From positions 1 to 40,289 of the forward strand of contig CAIYPP010000048.1 in assembly GCA_903928115.1 (NCBI GenBank): a stretch of 40,289 bases of DNA. The letters are read 5' to 3'. The translations under genes and the position numbers were made by a program. Shown one piece after another: positions 1 through 6,142 of this stretch (within the stretch, counting starts at the first letter, position 1; every line of letters starts with the position of its first letter). Under the pieces are notes generated by a model. It saw only the letters and a list, made by a program, of their open reading frames with translations. It did no database searches and was not told where the DNA came from. Source of the stretch: an uncultured Planctomycetota bacterium (GTDB lineage: Bacteria; Planctomycetota; UBA1135; GCA-002686595).

Positions 1-117
1 ACGGACAAGACCACCGGCGTCTACCGCGTGAAAGCCCTGCATCCGCCCGAAATCCGCTCGCTCCTGAACAAGATCGACACCCCCGCCGGCCTCGGCCTCT
101 CCAGCGCATCCGGCTGA
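1..117 (+). CDS. C-terminal end of an unidentified protein (partial)
   Basis: The frame is open from the first base and reads 38 codons to a TGA at 115-117. The visible tail includes the stretch VYRVKALHPPEIRSLLNKID and then a Gly/Ser/Ala-rich end. I do not recognise the family, and the start and most of the gene lie outside the window. It is convergent with the minus-strand gene that ends at 168, which fits the end of a real gene. Because no diagnostic motif is present, the frame choice rests only on its being open and on plausible amino-acid use. Confidence 0.4.
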   Translation, partial: TDKTTGVYRVKALHPPEIRSLLNKIDTPAGLGLSSASG

Positions 118-167
118 GCGCGGTAGCGTGCGAACAGCCGTTGACGCGGCTCGCCGTACTCAAGTGG

Positions 168-887
168 CTACTCGTCTTGCGCTGCGGACAGCCCCATCAC
201 ATCCACGTGTCCCTTCCAAGCTCGGGAGCTGAGCGTGCGTGCAGCTGCGAAGGCGTTCGCGTGTCGCGCTTGGGCCGCGAGGAGAAAGAGCACCTGCGGT
301 GTGCGAAAGGCTTCGATGAGCTCCGCGCCGATGCGCTCGCGGAGCTCCGCCGCCCTTCGAGCCGCGAAGGTGCGTCGCTTCTCGCGGCGAAAATGTTGAT
401 AGATCAAGAGGGAGGAGCCTGACTTCCAGAGCGCGTCGAGCTCCTGCCACGCCACGAACTTCGACGAGCGCTTTCGTCCGATGGGGGTCGTCGGGATCTC
501 GATGCCGTTGTCTGGATCGACGAAGACGAGGTCCGCTCCCTCGACATGGCGCAGCAGACCGCGCATCCACTCCCTCCGCTGCTCGGCGGCATCGGGCACG
601 ACCTCGGAGTAGTAGGAGCTCGAGGGCAGCAGCCCTGCGCGCTCGAAGAGTTCAACGCTCGACGGCCCTCGACGCACCAGCTCCTTGAGCGAGCGAAACA
701 GCTCTGGATCGAACGCCGCGAAGCGTCCTTCGTTCTGGAGATACTCGCGGAGGCCTCCATCGGTTCCTCCATCGTCGGGCGTGAGCATCCAAGCCACGGC
801 GATGCGGCCAAAACCGCTGCGACTCAGGTGGCGCAGCAGTCCGTACTTTCGGAAGTCGTGGACGTCACCGAAGTATTGGTTCTTCAT
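168..887 (-). CDS. Conserved hypothetical protein (MKNQYFGD family)
   Basis: A protein of 239 residues starting MKNQYFGDVHDFRKYGLLRH. I recall this N-terminus from a widespread family of bacterial hypothetical proteins without a characterised member. The ATG at 887 is chosen because the family begins with this motif; an in-frame ATG at 923 would add 12 residues that do not look conserved. The centre contains a DLVFVDPDNGIE motif, reminiscent of nucleotide- or SAM-binding acidic loops, and a later LIYQHF segment. No signal peptide or membrane segment is seen. It stands alone, convergent with the partial gene at 1-117 and divergent from the TPR gene at 997. No function is proposed. Confidence 0.75.
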   Translation of the reverse strand: MKNQYFGDVHDFRKYGLLRHLSRSGFGRIAVAWMLTPDDGGTDGGLREYLQNEGRFAAFDPELFRSLKELVRRGPSSVELFERAGLLPSSSYYSEVVPDAAEQRREWMRGLLRHVEGADLVFVDPDNGIEIPTTPIGRKRSSKFVAWQELDALWKSGSSLLIYQHFRREKRRTFAARRAAELRERIGAELIEAFRTPQVLFLLAAQARHANAFAAARTLSSRAWKGHVDVMGLSAAQDE

Positions 888-996
888 GCTTCGAGCCTGC
901 GACAAGAGGTTCCGTGGGTCCATCGCGCGGTGATGCCAGCGTACCTAGAGCCAGAAGGCGAGCCCGGAGAGGAGGGACGGCGCTCGGAGTGGTATC

Positions 997-1389
997 GTGG
1001 CGGACGAGATGAGCGACGCGAAGACGCACTACTTGGCCGGGCTGAAGCTGTTTGGGTTGCAGAAGTTCGAGGAGGCGATCGCCGAATATCGGCTCGCGCT
1101 CGAGCAGAAGCCGGACTGGGCCGAGGTGCTGCACGCGCTGGCGACGGCGCAGTCGAAGCTCGGCCGACAGGACGAAGCGATCGCGACGGTGAACCGCGTG
1201 ATCGAGCTCACGCCCGGCGATCCGTTCGTGTTCACGAGCCTGTCGATCTTCCTTCAGCGCGCCGGCAAGATCGCCGACGCGGAAACCGCGGCCGCGAAGG
1301 CGCGCATGCTGGCGTGGAAGGAAGAGCTGAAGAAGAACCCGAACGCGCCGCCGCCGAGCGCGCCGGGGCCGATGAACGTCGTTCAGTAG
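997..1389 (+). CDS. Small tetratricopeptide-repeat protein
   Basis: A soluble 130-residue protein of about three TPR helix pairs. The repeats run roughly over residues 8-40 (AGLKLFGLQKFEEAIAEYRLALEQKPDW), 41-74 and 75-108, with the usual Gly/Ala/Pro spacing and the LEQKP and IELTPGDP turns. A Pro-rich tail ends the protein. TPR folds are protein-protein interaction scaffolds; the partner cannot be told from sequence. Start: GTG at 997 with GGAG at 986-989, seven bases upstream; an ATG four codons later (1009) is the alternative. No signal peptide, so it is probably cytoplasmic. An 8-bp inverted repeat follows the stop codon. Confidence 0.85.
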   Translation: MADEMSDAKTHYLAGLKLFGLQKFEEAIAEYRLALEQKPDWAEVLHALATAQSKLGRQDEAIATVNRVIELTPGDPFVFTSLSIFLQRAGKIADAETAAAKARMLAWKEELKKNPNAPPPSAPGPMNVVQ

Positions 1390-1401
1390 GGAGTTTTCAA
1401 A

Positions 1402-1438
1402 CCTACGCAACTGCGCGGGTTTTGGCCTGCTGCGTAGG
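1402..1438. terminator. Inverted repeat after the TPR gene
   Basis: CCTACGCA at 1402-1409 is matched exactly by TGCGTAGG at 1431-1438, giving an 8-bp stem with a 21-nt loop. It lies 12 nt after the TPR stop codon and about 35 nt before the hybrid kinase start. There is no T-tract, so this could equally be an operator for the kinase gene. The sequence ACCTACGCA recurs at 4409-4417 within another structured intergenic region. Confidence 0.35.
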
Positions 1439-1472
1439 GCGCTCTACGCACTAGGGGGCGGCTGCGTTCTGC

Positions 1473-2783
1473 GTGAGGGGCATTTCGACCTCGAGGGTGC
1501 GGGGCGACGATGGGGCGACGATTCGTGTCCTCTTGACCTTGGACCATCCGCCCATCGAGCCCGCTACGTTGCGGGCGAGCCCTATCCGCGCCGGAGATTC
1601 CGACGAGGCTTCCTTCGTGCCTTCGGAGCGCGACGTGCTCGCGCCGTATGGCGAGCACCTGCGCCGCGCGCAGAAGATGGAGCTCGTCTCCAACCTCGCC
1701 GCGGGCGTCTCGCATCACTTCAACAATCTGTTGATGGGCATCCTCACCGCGAGCCGCCTTGCGGCGCGCTCTCTGGACGAGGGACACCCTGCGCTGCCGT
1801 ACCTCGCGGAGATCGCCGCAGCATCCGATCGCGGTGCGGATCTCACGCGCAGACTCGCGGCGCTCGGGCGTCCAGCGACGGAGCATGCGCGTCCGATGCG
1901 CGTCGGCGACGTTCTCGACTCCGCGCGCGACGTGCTGCGTGCACTCCTCGGTGAGAACGTGCGGCTCGAGGTCGCGATCGAGGCGCCCGACGCGCTGCTC
2001 CTCGCCGATCCCGATCAGCTCCAGCAGGCACTCGTCAACCTCTCGCTCAACGCGGCCGAAGCCATGGCGGACGGCGGCGTGATCGCGCTCTCTGCGCGCA
2101 CCGTTCACCTGCCCAAGGACTCCGGCGCTCTGCTGCCCGGAATGGCCGCGGGGCCCTACGTGGAGCTCGTGGTGCGCGACACGGGACGCGGTATGGACAC
2201 GCAGACGCGCGCTCGAGTGTTCGAGCCGTTTTTCACGACCAAGGGCGGGGGCACTGGGCTCGGGCTCTACATCGTGTACGGCATCGTCCGTGCTCTGCAG
2301 GGGCGCATCGATGTCGATAGCGACCTTGGCCACGGCACGACTGTGCGTATCCTGTTGCCCGTGCATCATCCCGTCGAGCCGACCGGGGCAGCGGAGCCCC
2401 GCAAGCCGCGCATTCTCGTCGTCGAAGACGAACGCCTGATCCGCGTCACGCTGCGTCACACGCTCGCACTTCATGGCTTCGAGGTGCACATCGCCGCAGA
2501 CGCGACCGAAGCGCGCGAGCTCTTCGATGCGCTCGGGGACGTCGACCTCGTCCTCTCCGACATGGTGCTGCCCGGGAAGAATGGCTCCGAGCTCGCGCGC
2601 GAGCTCAGCGCGCTGCGGCCGGGCCTGCGCGTGCTCTTCATGAGCGCGTACTCCCGCGAGCTGCTCTTGCAGCAGGGCCGCATCACGCCCAGCCAGCGCA
2701 CGCTGGAGAAGCCGTTCTCGGAAGAGACGCTGATGATGGCTGTGAGCGAGCTGCTCGGCGTCGAGCCCAAGCCGCGTTCCTGA
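1473..2783 (+). CDS. Soluble hybrid histidine kinase with C-terminal receiver
   Basis: 436 residues. After about 70 N-terminal residues without a recognisable sensor comes a HisKA helix with phosphoacceptor H81 in SHHFNNLL. The HATPase domain follows: N box NLSLNAAEAM, G1 DTGRGMD, F box FEPFFTTK, G2 GTGLGLYI. A receiver domain from about residue 308 to the end has ILVVEDE, phosphoacceptor D363 (LSDMVLPG) and K413 (LEKPF). No membrane segment is seen, so it should act in the cytoplasm, autophosphorylating on His and passing phosphate to its own or another receiver. GTG at 1473 is used; GTG at 1497 is possible. No cognate DNA-binding regulator is adjacent; the CBS gene follows 114 nt downstream. 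The signal is unknown. Confidence 0.88.
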   Translation: MRGISTSRVRGDDGATIRVLLTLDHPPIEPATLRASPIRAGDSDEASFVPSERDVLAPYGEHLRRAQKMELVSNLAAGVSHHFNNLLMGILTASRLAARSLDEGHPALPYLAEIAAASDRGADLTRRLAALGRPATEHARPMRVGDVLDSARDVLRALLGENVRLEVAIEAPDALLLADPDQLQQALVNLSLNAAEAMADGGVIALSARTVHLPKDSGALLPGMAAGPYVELVVRDTGRGMDTQTRARVFEPFFTTKGGGTGLGLYIVYGIVRALQGRIDVDSDLGHGTTVRILLPVHHPVEPTGAAEPRKPRILVVEDERLIRVTLRHTLALHGFEVHIAADATEARELFDALGDVDLVLSDMVLPGKNGSELARELSALRPGLRVLFMSAYSRELLLQQGRITPSQRTLEKPFSEETLMMAVSELLGVEPKPRS

Positions 2784-2845
2784 GCGGCTGCTCAGAACGA
2801 CGTACTCGAACCGCGCCGCCACTTGGCCTTGAAGAGGTCGGGTGA

Positions 2846-2865
2846 GCCACCGTCGTTGTGGTGGC
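2846..2865 (+). promoter_or_regulatory. Hairpin in the leader of the CBS gene
   Basis: GCCACC (2846-2851) and GGTGGC (2860-2865) form a 6-bp stem with an 8-nt loop between the hybrid kinase stop and the CBS start codon. There is no T-tract. It could be a weak terminator for the kinase gene or a leader structure 32 nt upstream of the CBS start. Confidence 0.25.
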
Positions 2866-2897
2866 GAACGTCGGTCCTTGGACGCGAGGAGTCCGCT

Positions 2898-3335
2898 ATG
2901 AGCATCGCACGCATTTGCCAGCGCGACGTCGACACTGCCGAACCTTTCGAGTCCGTGCGCACGGCAGCGCAGCGCATGGCTTCGCGTTCCGTCGGAATGC
3001 TGCTCGTGCTCGATACGCAGCGCCGTCCGACGGGGATCGTCACCGACCGTGACATCGCCTTGCGTTGTGCGGGCGAGGGCCGCGATCCGGCGACCACGAC
3101 GATCGCCGACGTCATGACGTCGGCGCCGCGCGTGGTGAGCGAGATGAGCGCGGTCGAAGATGCGCTCACGGTGATGCGCACGCATGGTGTGCGACGTCTT
3201 CCGGTTGTGAACCCGCTCGGCGAGCTGGTCGGCGTGATCGCGCTCGACGACATCCTCGCCATGCTCGCGGAAGAGCTCTGGCAGATGGGCCGCGTGATCC
3301 AGCGCAGCTCGCCCGCCGCGATGGCGACCGACTGA
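2898..3335 (+). CDS. Tandem CBS-domain protein
   Basis: 145 residues consisting almost entirely of two CBS motifs. The first spans about residues 5-62 (VGMLLVLDTQRRPTGIVTDRDIALR). The second spans about 72-130 (VMTSAPRVVSEMSAVEDALTVMRTHGVRRLPVVNPLGELVGVIALDDI). Such Bateman modules bind adenosyl compounds (AMP, ATP, SAM) or sense ionic strength; stand-alone versions regulate partners that are rarely known. The ATG at 2898 has a very good ribosome site, GAGGAG at 2886-2891, six bases upstream. The frame is open upstream to 2823 but the added residues are not CBS-like. The neighbouring kinase and glycosyltransferase do not point to a specific partner. Confidence 0.9.
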   Translation: MSIARICQRDVDTAEPFESVRTAAQRMASRSVGMLLVLDTQRRPTGIVTDRDIALRCAGEGRDPATTTIADVMTSAPRVVSEMSAVEDALTVMRTHGVRRLPVVNPLGELVGVIALDDILAMLAEELWQMGRVIQRSSPAAMATD

Positions 3336-3339
3336 GTCG

Positions 3340-3363
3340 CGCGCGGGTGGAAAGACCTGCGCG
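3340..3363 (+). terminator. Hairpin after the CBS gene
   Basis: Arms 3340-3348 and 3355-3363 form a 9-bp stem with one G:T pair and a 6-nt loop (ggaaag), beginning 5 nt after the CBS stop codon. No T-run follows, so intrinsic termination would be weak. Confidence 0.4.
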
Positions 3364-3430
3364 GTCGGACGTCGCGCGAGAGCCGAGGCGAAGCCGTTGC
3401 TATCCTGCGGTCGATAGAGACCCCGTGACG

Positions 3431-4408
3431 ATGGCTCCCCCCCCGGTGACGGTGTTCTTGCCGACGCTCGACGGCGGCGCGCGCTTGGAGCGCGTGCTCG
3501 CTGCGGTGAAGTCGCAGCGCACGGAGCGCGAGGTGCGCCTGCGCGCGATCGACTCGGGTTCGCACGACGGGACGGCGGAGGTGCTTGCGCGGCACGGGGT
3601 GCGCTTCGAGCGCATCGACAAGCGCGAGTACGACCACGGGCTCACGCGCAATCGCGGCGTCCTCGAGAGCGACACCGAGCTCGTGGCGTTGCTCTCCCAA
3701 GACGCGCTTCCGGTGGACGAGAACTGGCTCGAGAACCTGCTGGCGCCGTTCGACGATCCGTTCGTCGCGGGTGCGTGGTCGCGCCAAGTGCCGCAGCCGC
3801 AGTGTCATCCATTCCAGCGCATCAACTTGGTCGCGCACATGGCAGCCGCGGCGCGCAAGCCCGTGCTGCAGCCGCTTTCGCTCGACTCTTGGGCCGCGCT
3901 CACGCCCGCGCAGCGCGTCGAGTTGCTCGTCTTCGACAACGTATCGAGCGCCGTGCGCCGCAGCGTCTTGGAGCGCTTGCCCTTCCCGCGCAGCATGTTC
4001 GGCGAAGACATCGAGTGGGCGCGGCGCGCGCTGCTCTCGGGTTATCGGCTGGTCTTCGCGGATCAAGCGGTCGTCGAGCATTCGCACGACGTCAACTTCA
4101 CCGAGTTCCACACGCGCGTCGCGCTGACGCACGCGGTGCGACGGCGGCTCGCGGACCACGTGCCGCTCGCGTCGCTGAACGACGTGTACGTGCGCATCGG
4201 CCAGACGATCGAGGCCTTCCGCCGAGCAGCTCGCGAGGCGACGGATCTGGAGCCCGCGCGGCGCGAGGCTTGCGAGCAGGATGCCTATCGCTGGGCTCGT
4301 CTTCAGGTTGCGGGGATCTTCCGAGGCTCGCGCCAGGCGACCTACCAGCCGCCCCAGACTTCCGAGCTCGCGCCGCTCGAATCCGAGCCGACGCCGAGCG
4401 CCACCTAG
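3431..4408 (+). CDS. Family 2 glycosyltransferase (rhamnosyltransferase-like)
   Basis: 325 residues with a GT-A fold. The start VTVFLPTLDGG is the nucleotide-binding strand; DSGSHDGTAE (about 41-50), YDHGLTRNRG (about 67-76), the metal-site equivalent LLSQDALP (Q90-D91) and a late FGEDIEW acidic pair (E192/D193) are the family hallmarks. The HGLTRNRG and SQDA pattern resembles RfbF/WbbL-type enzymes that transfer rhamnose from dTDP-rhamnose. No membrane segment is seen; it would work at the inner face of the membrane on a lipid-linked acceptor. ATG at 3431 is chosen because the fold starts at once; GTG at 3425 is in frame. It is not in a visible polysaccharide cluster, so donor and acceptor remain unknown. 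Confidence 0.85.
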   Translation: MAPPPVTVFLPTLDGGARLERVLAAVKSQRTEREVRLRAIDSGSHDGTAEVLARHGVRFERIDKREYDHGLTRNRGVLESDTELVALLSQDALPVDENWLENLLAPFDDPFVAGAWSRQVPQPQCHPFQRINLVAHMAAAARKPVLQPLSLDSWAALTPAQRVELLVFDNVSSAVRRSVLERLPFPRSMFGEDIEWARRALLSGYRLVFADQAVVEHSHDVNFTEFHTRVALTHAVRRRLADHVPLASLNDVYVRIGQTIEAFRRAAREATDLEPARREACEQDAYRWARLQVAGIFRGSRQATYQPPQTSELAPLESEPTPSAT

Positions 4409-4621
4409 ACCTACGCACCTCAGGGGACCGAGGCGGTGCGTTCCCGACCCTGAGGAAGTGAAGTGGTTCCGACACCCGATGTGCGGGTGGGGTAGCGTTG
4501 AGGAGCCGGAGGGAGCGCTCCACGAGTGCCTCCCCGCGGGATCGGACGGCCAACGGGGCCGCCCCACTGCGGACCACCAGAGAGAAGGGAAGCGGTCGTG
4601 ACCTTCCCTCCGGCCATCTAT
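4409..4621. other. Structured intergenic region with possible pseudoknot
   Basis: No convincing gene lies in these 213 nt between convergent genes. Several perfect inverted repeats do: ACGCACC (4413-4419) with GGTGCGT (4435-4441); CCTCAGGG (4418-4425) with CCCTGAGG (4448-4455); CACCCG (4473-4478) with CGGGTG (4484-4489); the palindrome GGAGCGCTCC (4512-4521); and CGGCC/GGCCG (4547-4551/4557-4561). The first two interleave and, trimmed by two bases, could form an H-type pseudoknot. It may just hold terminators for the flanking genes, or encode a small structured RNA. Confidence 0.4.
4586..4609 (-). terminator. Terminator of the DUF59-family gene
   Basis: AGGGAA (4586-4591) pairs with TTCCCT (4604-4609), with a small inner stem (GGT/ACC). 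On the minus strand the hairpin begins 12 nt after the stop codon of the gene ending at 4622 and is followed by a pyrimidine-rich TCTCTCT tail. This is the best terminator candidate for the minus-strand gene. Confidence 0.5.
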
Positions 4622-4942
4622 CTACATCTCAGCTTCTTCGTCGATGCCGAGCAGCTTCCGGCCTTCCGCCGAGATGCGCTGGGGCGTCCACTGCGGCTCC
4701 CAGACCACCGCCACCTCGGTCTCGGTGATGCCCGCGACCGTGTTGCAGCGGCGCTTCACGAGGTCGGGGATGGTCTTGGCCTCGGGGCAGGACTGGGAGG
4801 TCAGGGTCATCGTGACCTTGCACACCGCTCCGTCGACCTTGACGTCGTAGATCAGGCCGAGGTCGAGGATGTTGACCGGGATCTCCGGGTCGTAGACCTG
4901 ACGGATCTGGGCGTAGATGGCTTCGGTGGTCGTGTCGGTCAT
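4622..4942 (-). CDS. MIP18/DUF59-family Fe-S assembly factor (SufT-like)
   Basis: 106 residues covering a single MIP18 (DUF59) domain: IRQVYDPEIPVNILDLGLIYDV near the N-terminus, then VTMTLTSQSCPEAKTIPDLV, whose Cys is the conserved reactive residue, and a C-terminal VVWEPQWTPQRISAEGRKLLGI segment. Proteins of this family (SufT, PaaD-like, eukaryotic CIA2) help mature iron-sulfur proteins in the cytoplasm. ATG at 4942 has GGAG a few bases upstream (minus strand GGAGCCACCATG). It stands alone, separated from the EamA gene by a palindromic hairpin. The open frame continues far upstream on the minus strand, but that is antisense to real genes. An Fe-S client such as HemN is encoded in the same window, though no direct link is shown. 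Confidence 0.88.
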   Translation of the reverse strand: MTDTTTEAIYAQIRQVYDPEIPVNILDLGLIYDVKVDGAVCKVTMTLTSQSCPEAKTIPDLVKRRCNTVAGITETEVAVVWEPQWTPQRISAEGRKLLGIDEEAEM

Positions 4943-5037
4943 GGTGGCTCCGTTCGGCGCAAGAGCGGGGAGCATAGCGGCGAGTCCGATGGGGCGAAAG
5001 ACTCTGCCGTGCGCGGGAGATTTCAGGTCCAGAGTGC

Positions 5038-5057
5038 CCTTCCTGACGTCAGGAAGG
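5038..5057. terminator. Perfect 20-bp palindrome between EamA and DUF59 genes
   Basis: CCTTCCTGACGTCAGGAAGG is a perfect palindrome that can fold into an 8-bp stem with a 4-nt loop. It starts 7 nt after the EamA stop codon (minus strand), preceded by AAAA on that strand and followed on the plus strand by CCGTTTTC. It is most simply a terminator for the EamA transcript. A dimeric regulator site for the downstream DUF59-family gene is the alternative. Confidence 0.5.
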
Positions 5058-5064
5058 CCGTTTT

Positions 5065-6036
5065 CTAGGGGTTGGTGGCGTTCGGCGGGAGGGTGCTTCC
5101 GCGGCGCAGGAGCTTGGGTCCCAGCTCGGCGACGAGGTTGCCGCAGAGCAGCGCTCCTCCGCCGAAGTAGAGCCATGCCGTCGGCTGATCGAAGCCCAGC
5201 GCGATCCCGAAGAGGGCGGCCCAGATCGGCTCGATCGCGTAGATGATCGCCGCGCGGACGGGGTCGAGGTCGCGCTGGTAGAGGTTCATCAGGCTGAGCG
5301 CGAGGACGGTCGCGAGCAGCGAGGCGAGGAGCATCGGCACCCAGAAGCCGCGGTCGGCGAGGAGGGCGAGCAGAGCGTCGGCGTTGGGGCCGCCCTCGGA
5401 CGCGAGGCCGAGCAGCAGGGTCACGAGGGCGCCCGCCGCGACGGTGACGAAGCAGGTCAGGGTCGCGGCCATGGGGTCGGCGCGGCGGGTCCAGACGTCC
5501 GTGATGAGGATGTGTGCCGCGAAGACGAACGCGCAGCCGACCGTGAGCCACTCTCCGAGGTCGAAGTGGAGCTGCGGTGGCCCGCCGATGAAGGCGGCGC
5601 CCGCGGTCGCGAGCACGGCACCCAAGAGCAGCGCGGGGTGGGGCATCCTGCGGCTGCGCACGATGTTGAGCAAGGCCGTGAACAGCACGTAGAGGCTGGT
5701 GAGGAAGGCGCTCACCGCGGGCGACACGCCGTGCAGTCCGAACATCTGCAGGAGGAAGCCGCCGAGCAGGGCGAGCCCGATCCACAGCCCCGCGCGCCAC
5801 GCCGCGGCGTCGAGCTTGCGCCGCACGGACGGCAGGAGCCCGATCACGACCGCCGCCAAGCCAAAGCGCAGTGCCATGAAGAGCCCGACGCCCGCGACGA
5901 GTCCGCCCGCCCCGAGGTGGCGCGCGCTCGCCTCGTTGGCCTGCTTCATCCACACGAAGGTGCAGCCCCACAGCAGGGTGACGAGGAGCAGCGCCAGCGC
6001 GGCCCGGCGCGGCTTGCGATCTTGCACGGAACTCAC
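5065..6036 (-). CDS. EamA/DMT-family transporter
   Basis: 323 residues with about ten hydrophobic segments arranged as two EamA repeats. The first covers roughly residues 13-150 (LLLVTLLWGCTFVWMKQAN, a typical opening) and the second roughly 165-305 (VGCAFVFAAHILITDVWTRRADP and YAIEPIWAALFGIALG). The drug/metabolite transporter superfamily exports or imports small metabolites across the inner membrane; substrate cannot be read from sequence. GTG at 6036 is the start (GTG AGT TCC GTG). It is divergent from the amidohydrolase gene at 6143 across a 106-nt gap that probably holds both promoters. Confidence 0.9.
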   Translation of the reverse strand: MSSVQDRKPRRAALALLLVTLLWGCTFVWMKQANEASARHLGAGGLVAGVGLFMALRFGLAAVVIGLLPSVRRKLDAAAWRAGLWIGLALLGGFLLQMFGLHGVSPAVSAFLTSLYVLFTALLNIVRSRRMPHPALLLGAVLATAGAAFIGGPPQLHFDLGEWLTVGCAFVFAAHILITDVWTRRADPMAATLTCFVTVAAGALVTLLLGLASEGGPNADALLALLADRGFWVPMLLASLLATVLALSLMNLYQRDLDPVRAAIIYAIEPIWAALFGIALGFDQPTAWLYFGGGALLCGNLVAELGPKLLRRGSTLPPNATNP

Positions 6037-6142
6037 GCGACCAGCCTAACCAGAGCGAGGGGTACTGTGTCCAAAGCGAACTCGCGGGGTCACAATGCCG
6101 CGCCGCTTCGCTCGCCCCATCCCTGCCCCTCTCGGAGAGCGC

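Noticed and set aside
1383..3185. 600-codon minus-strand frame
   Set aside because: Antisense to the hybrid kinase and CBS genes, which have full family motifs; its composition is typical of shadow frames in high-GC DNA.
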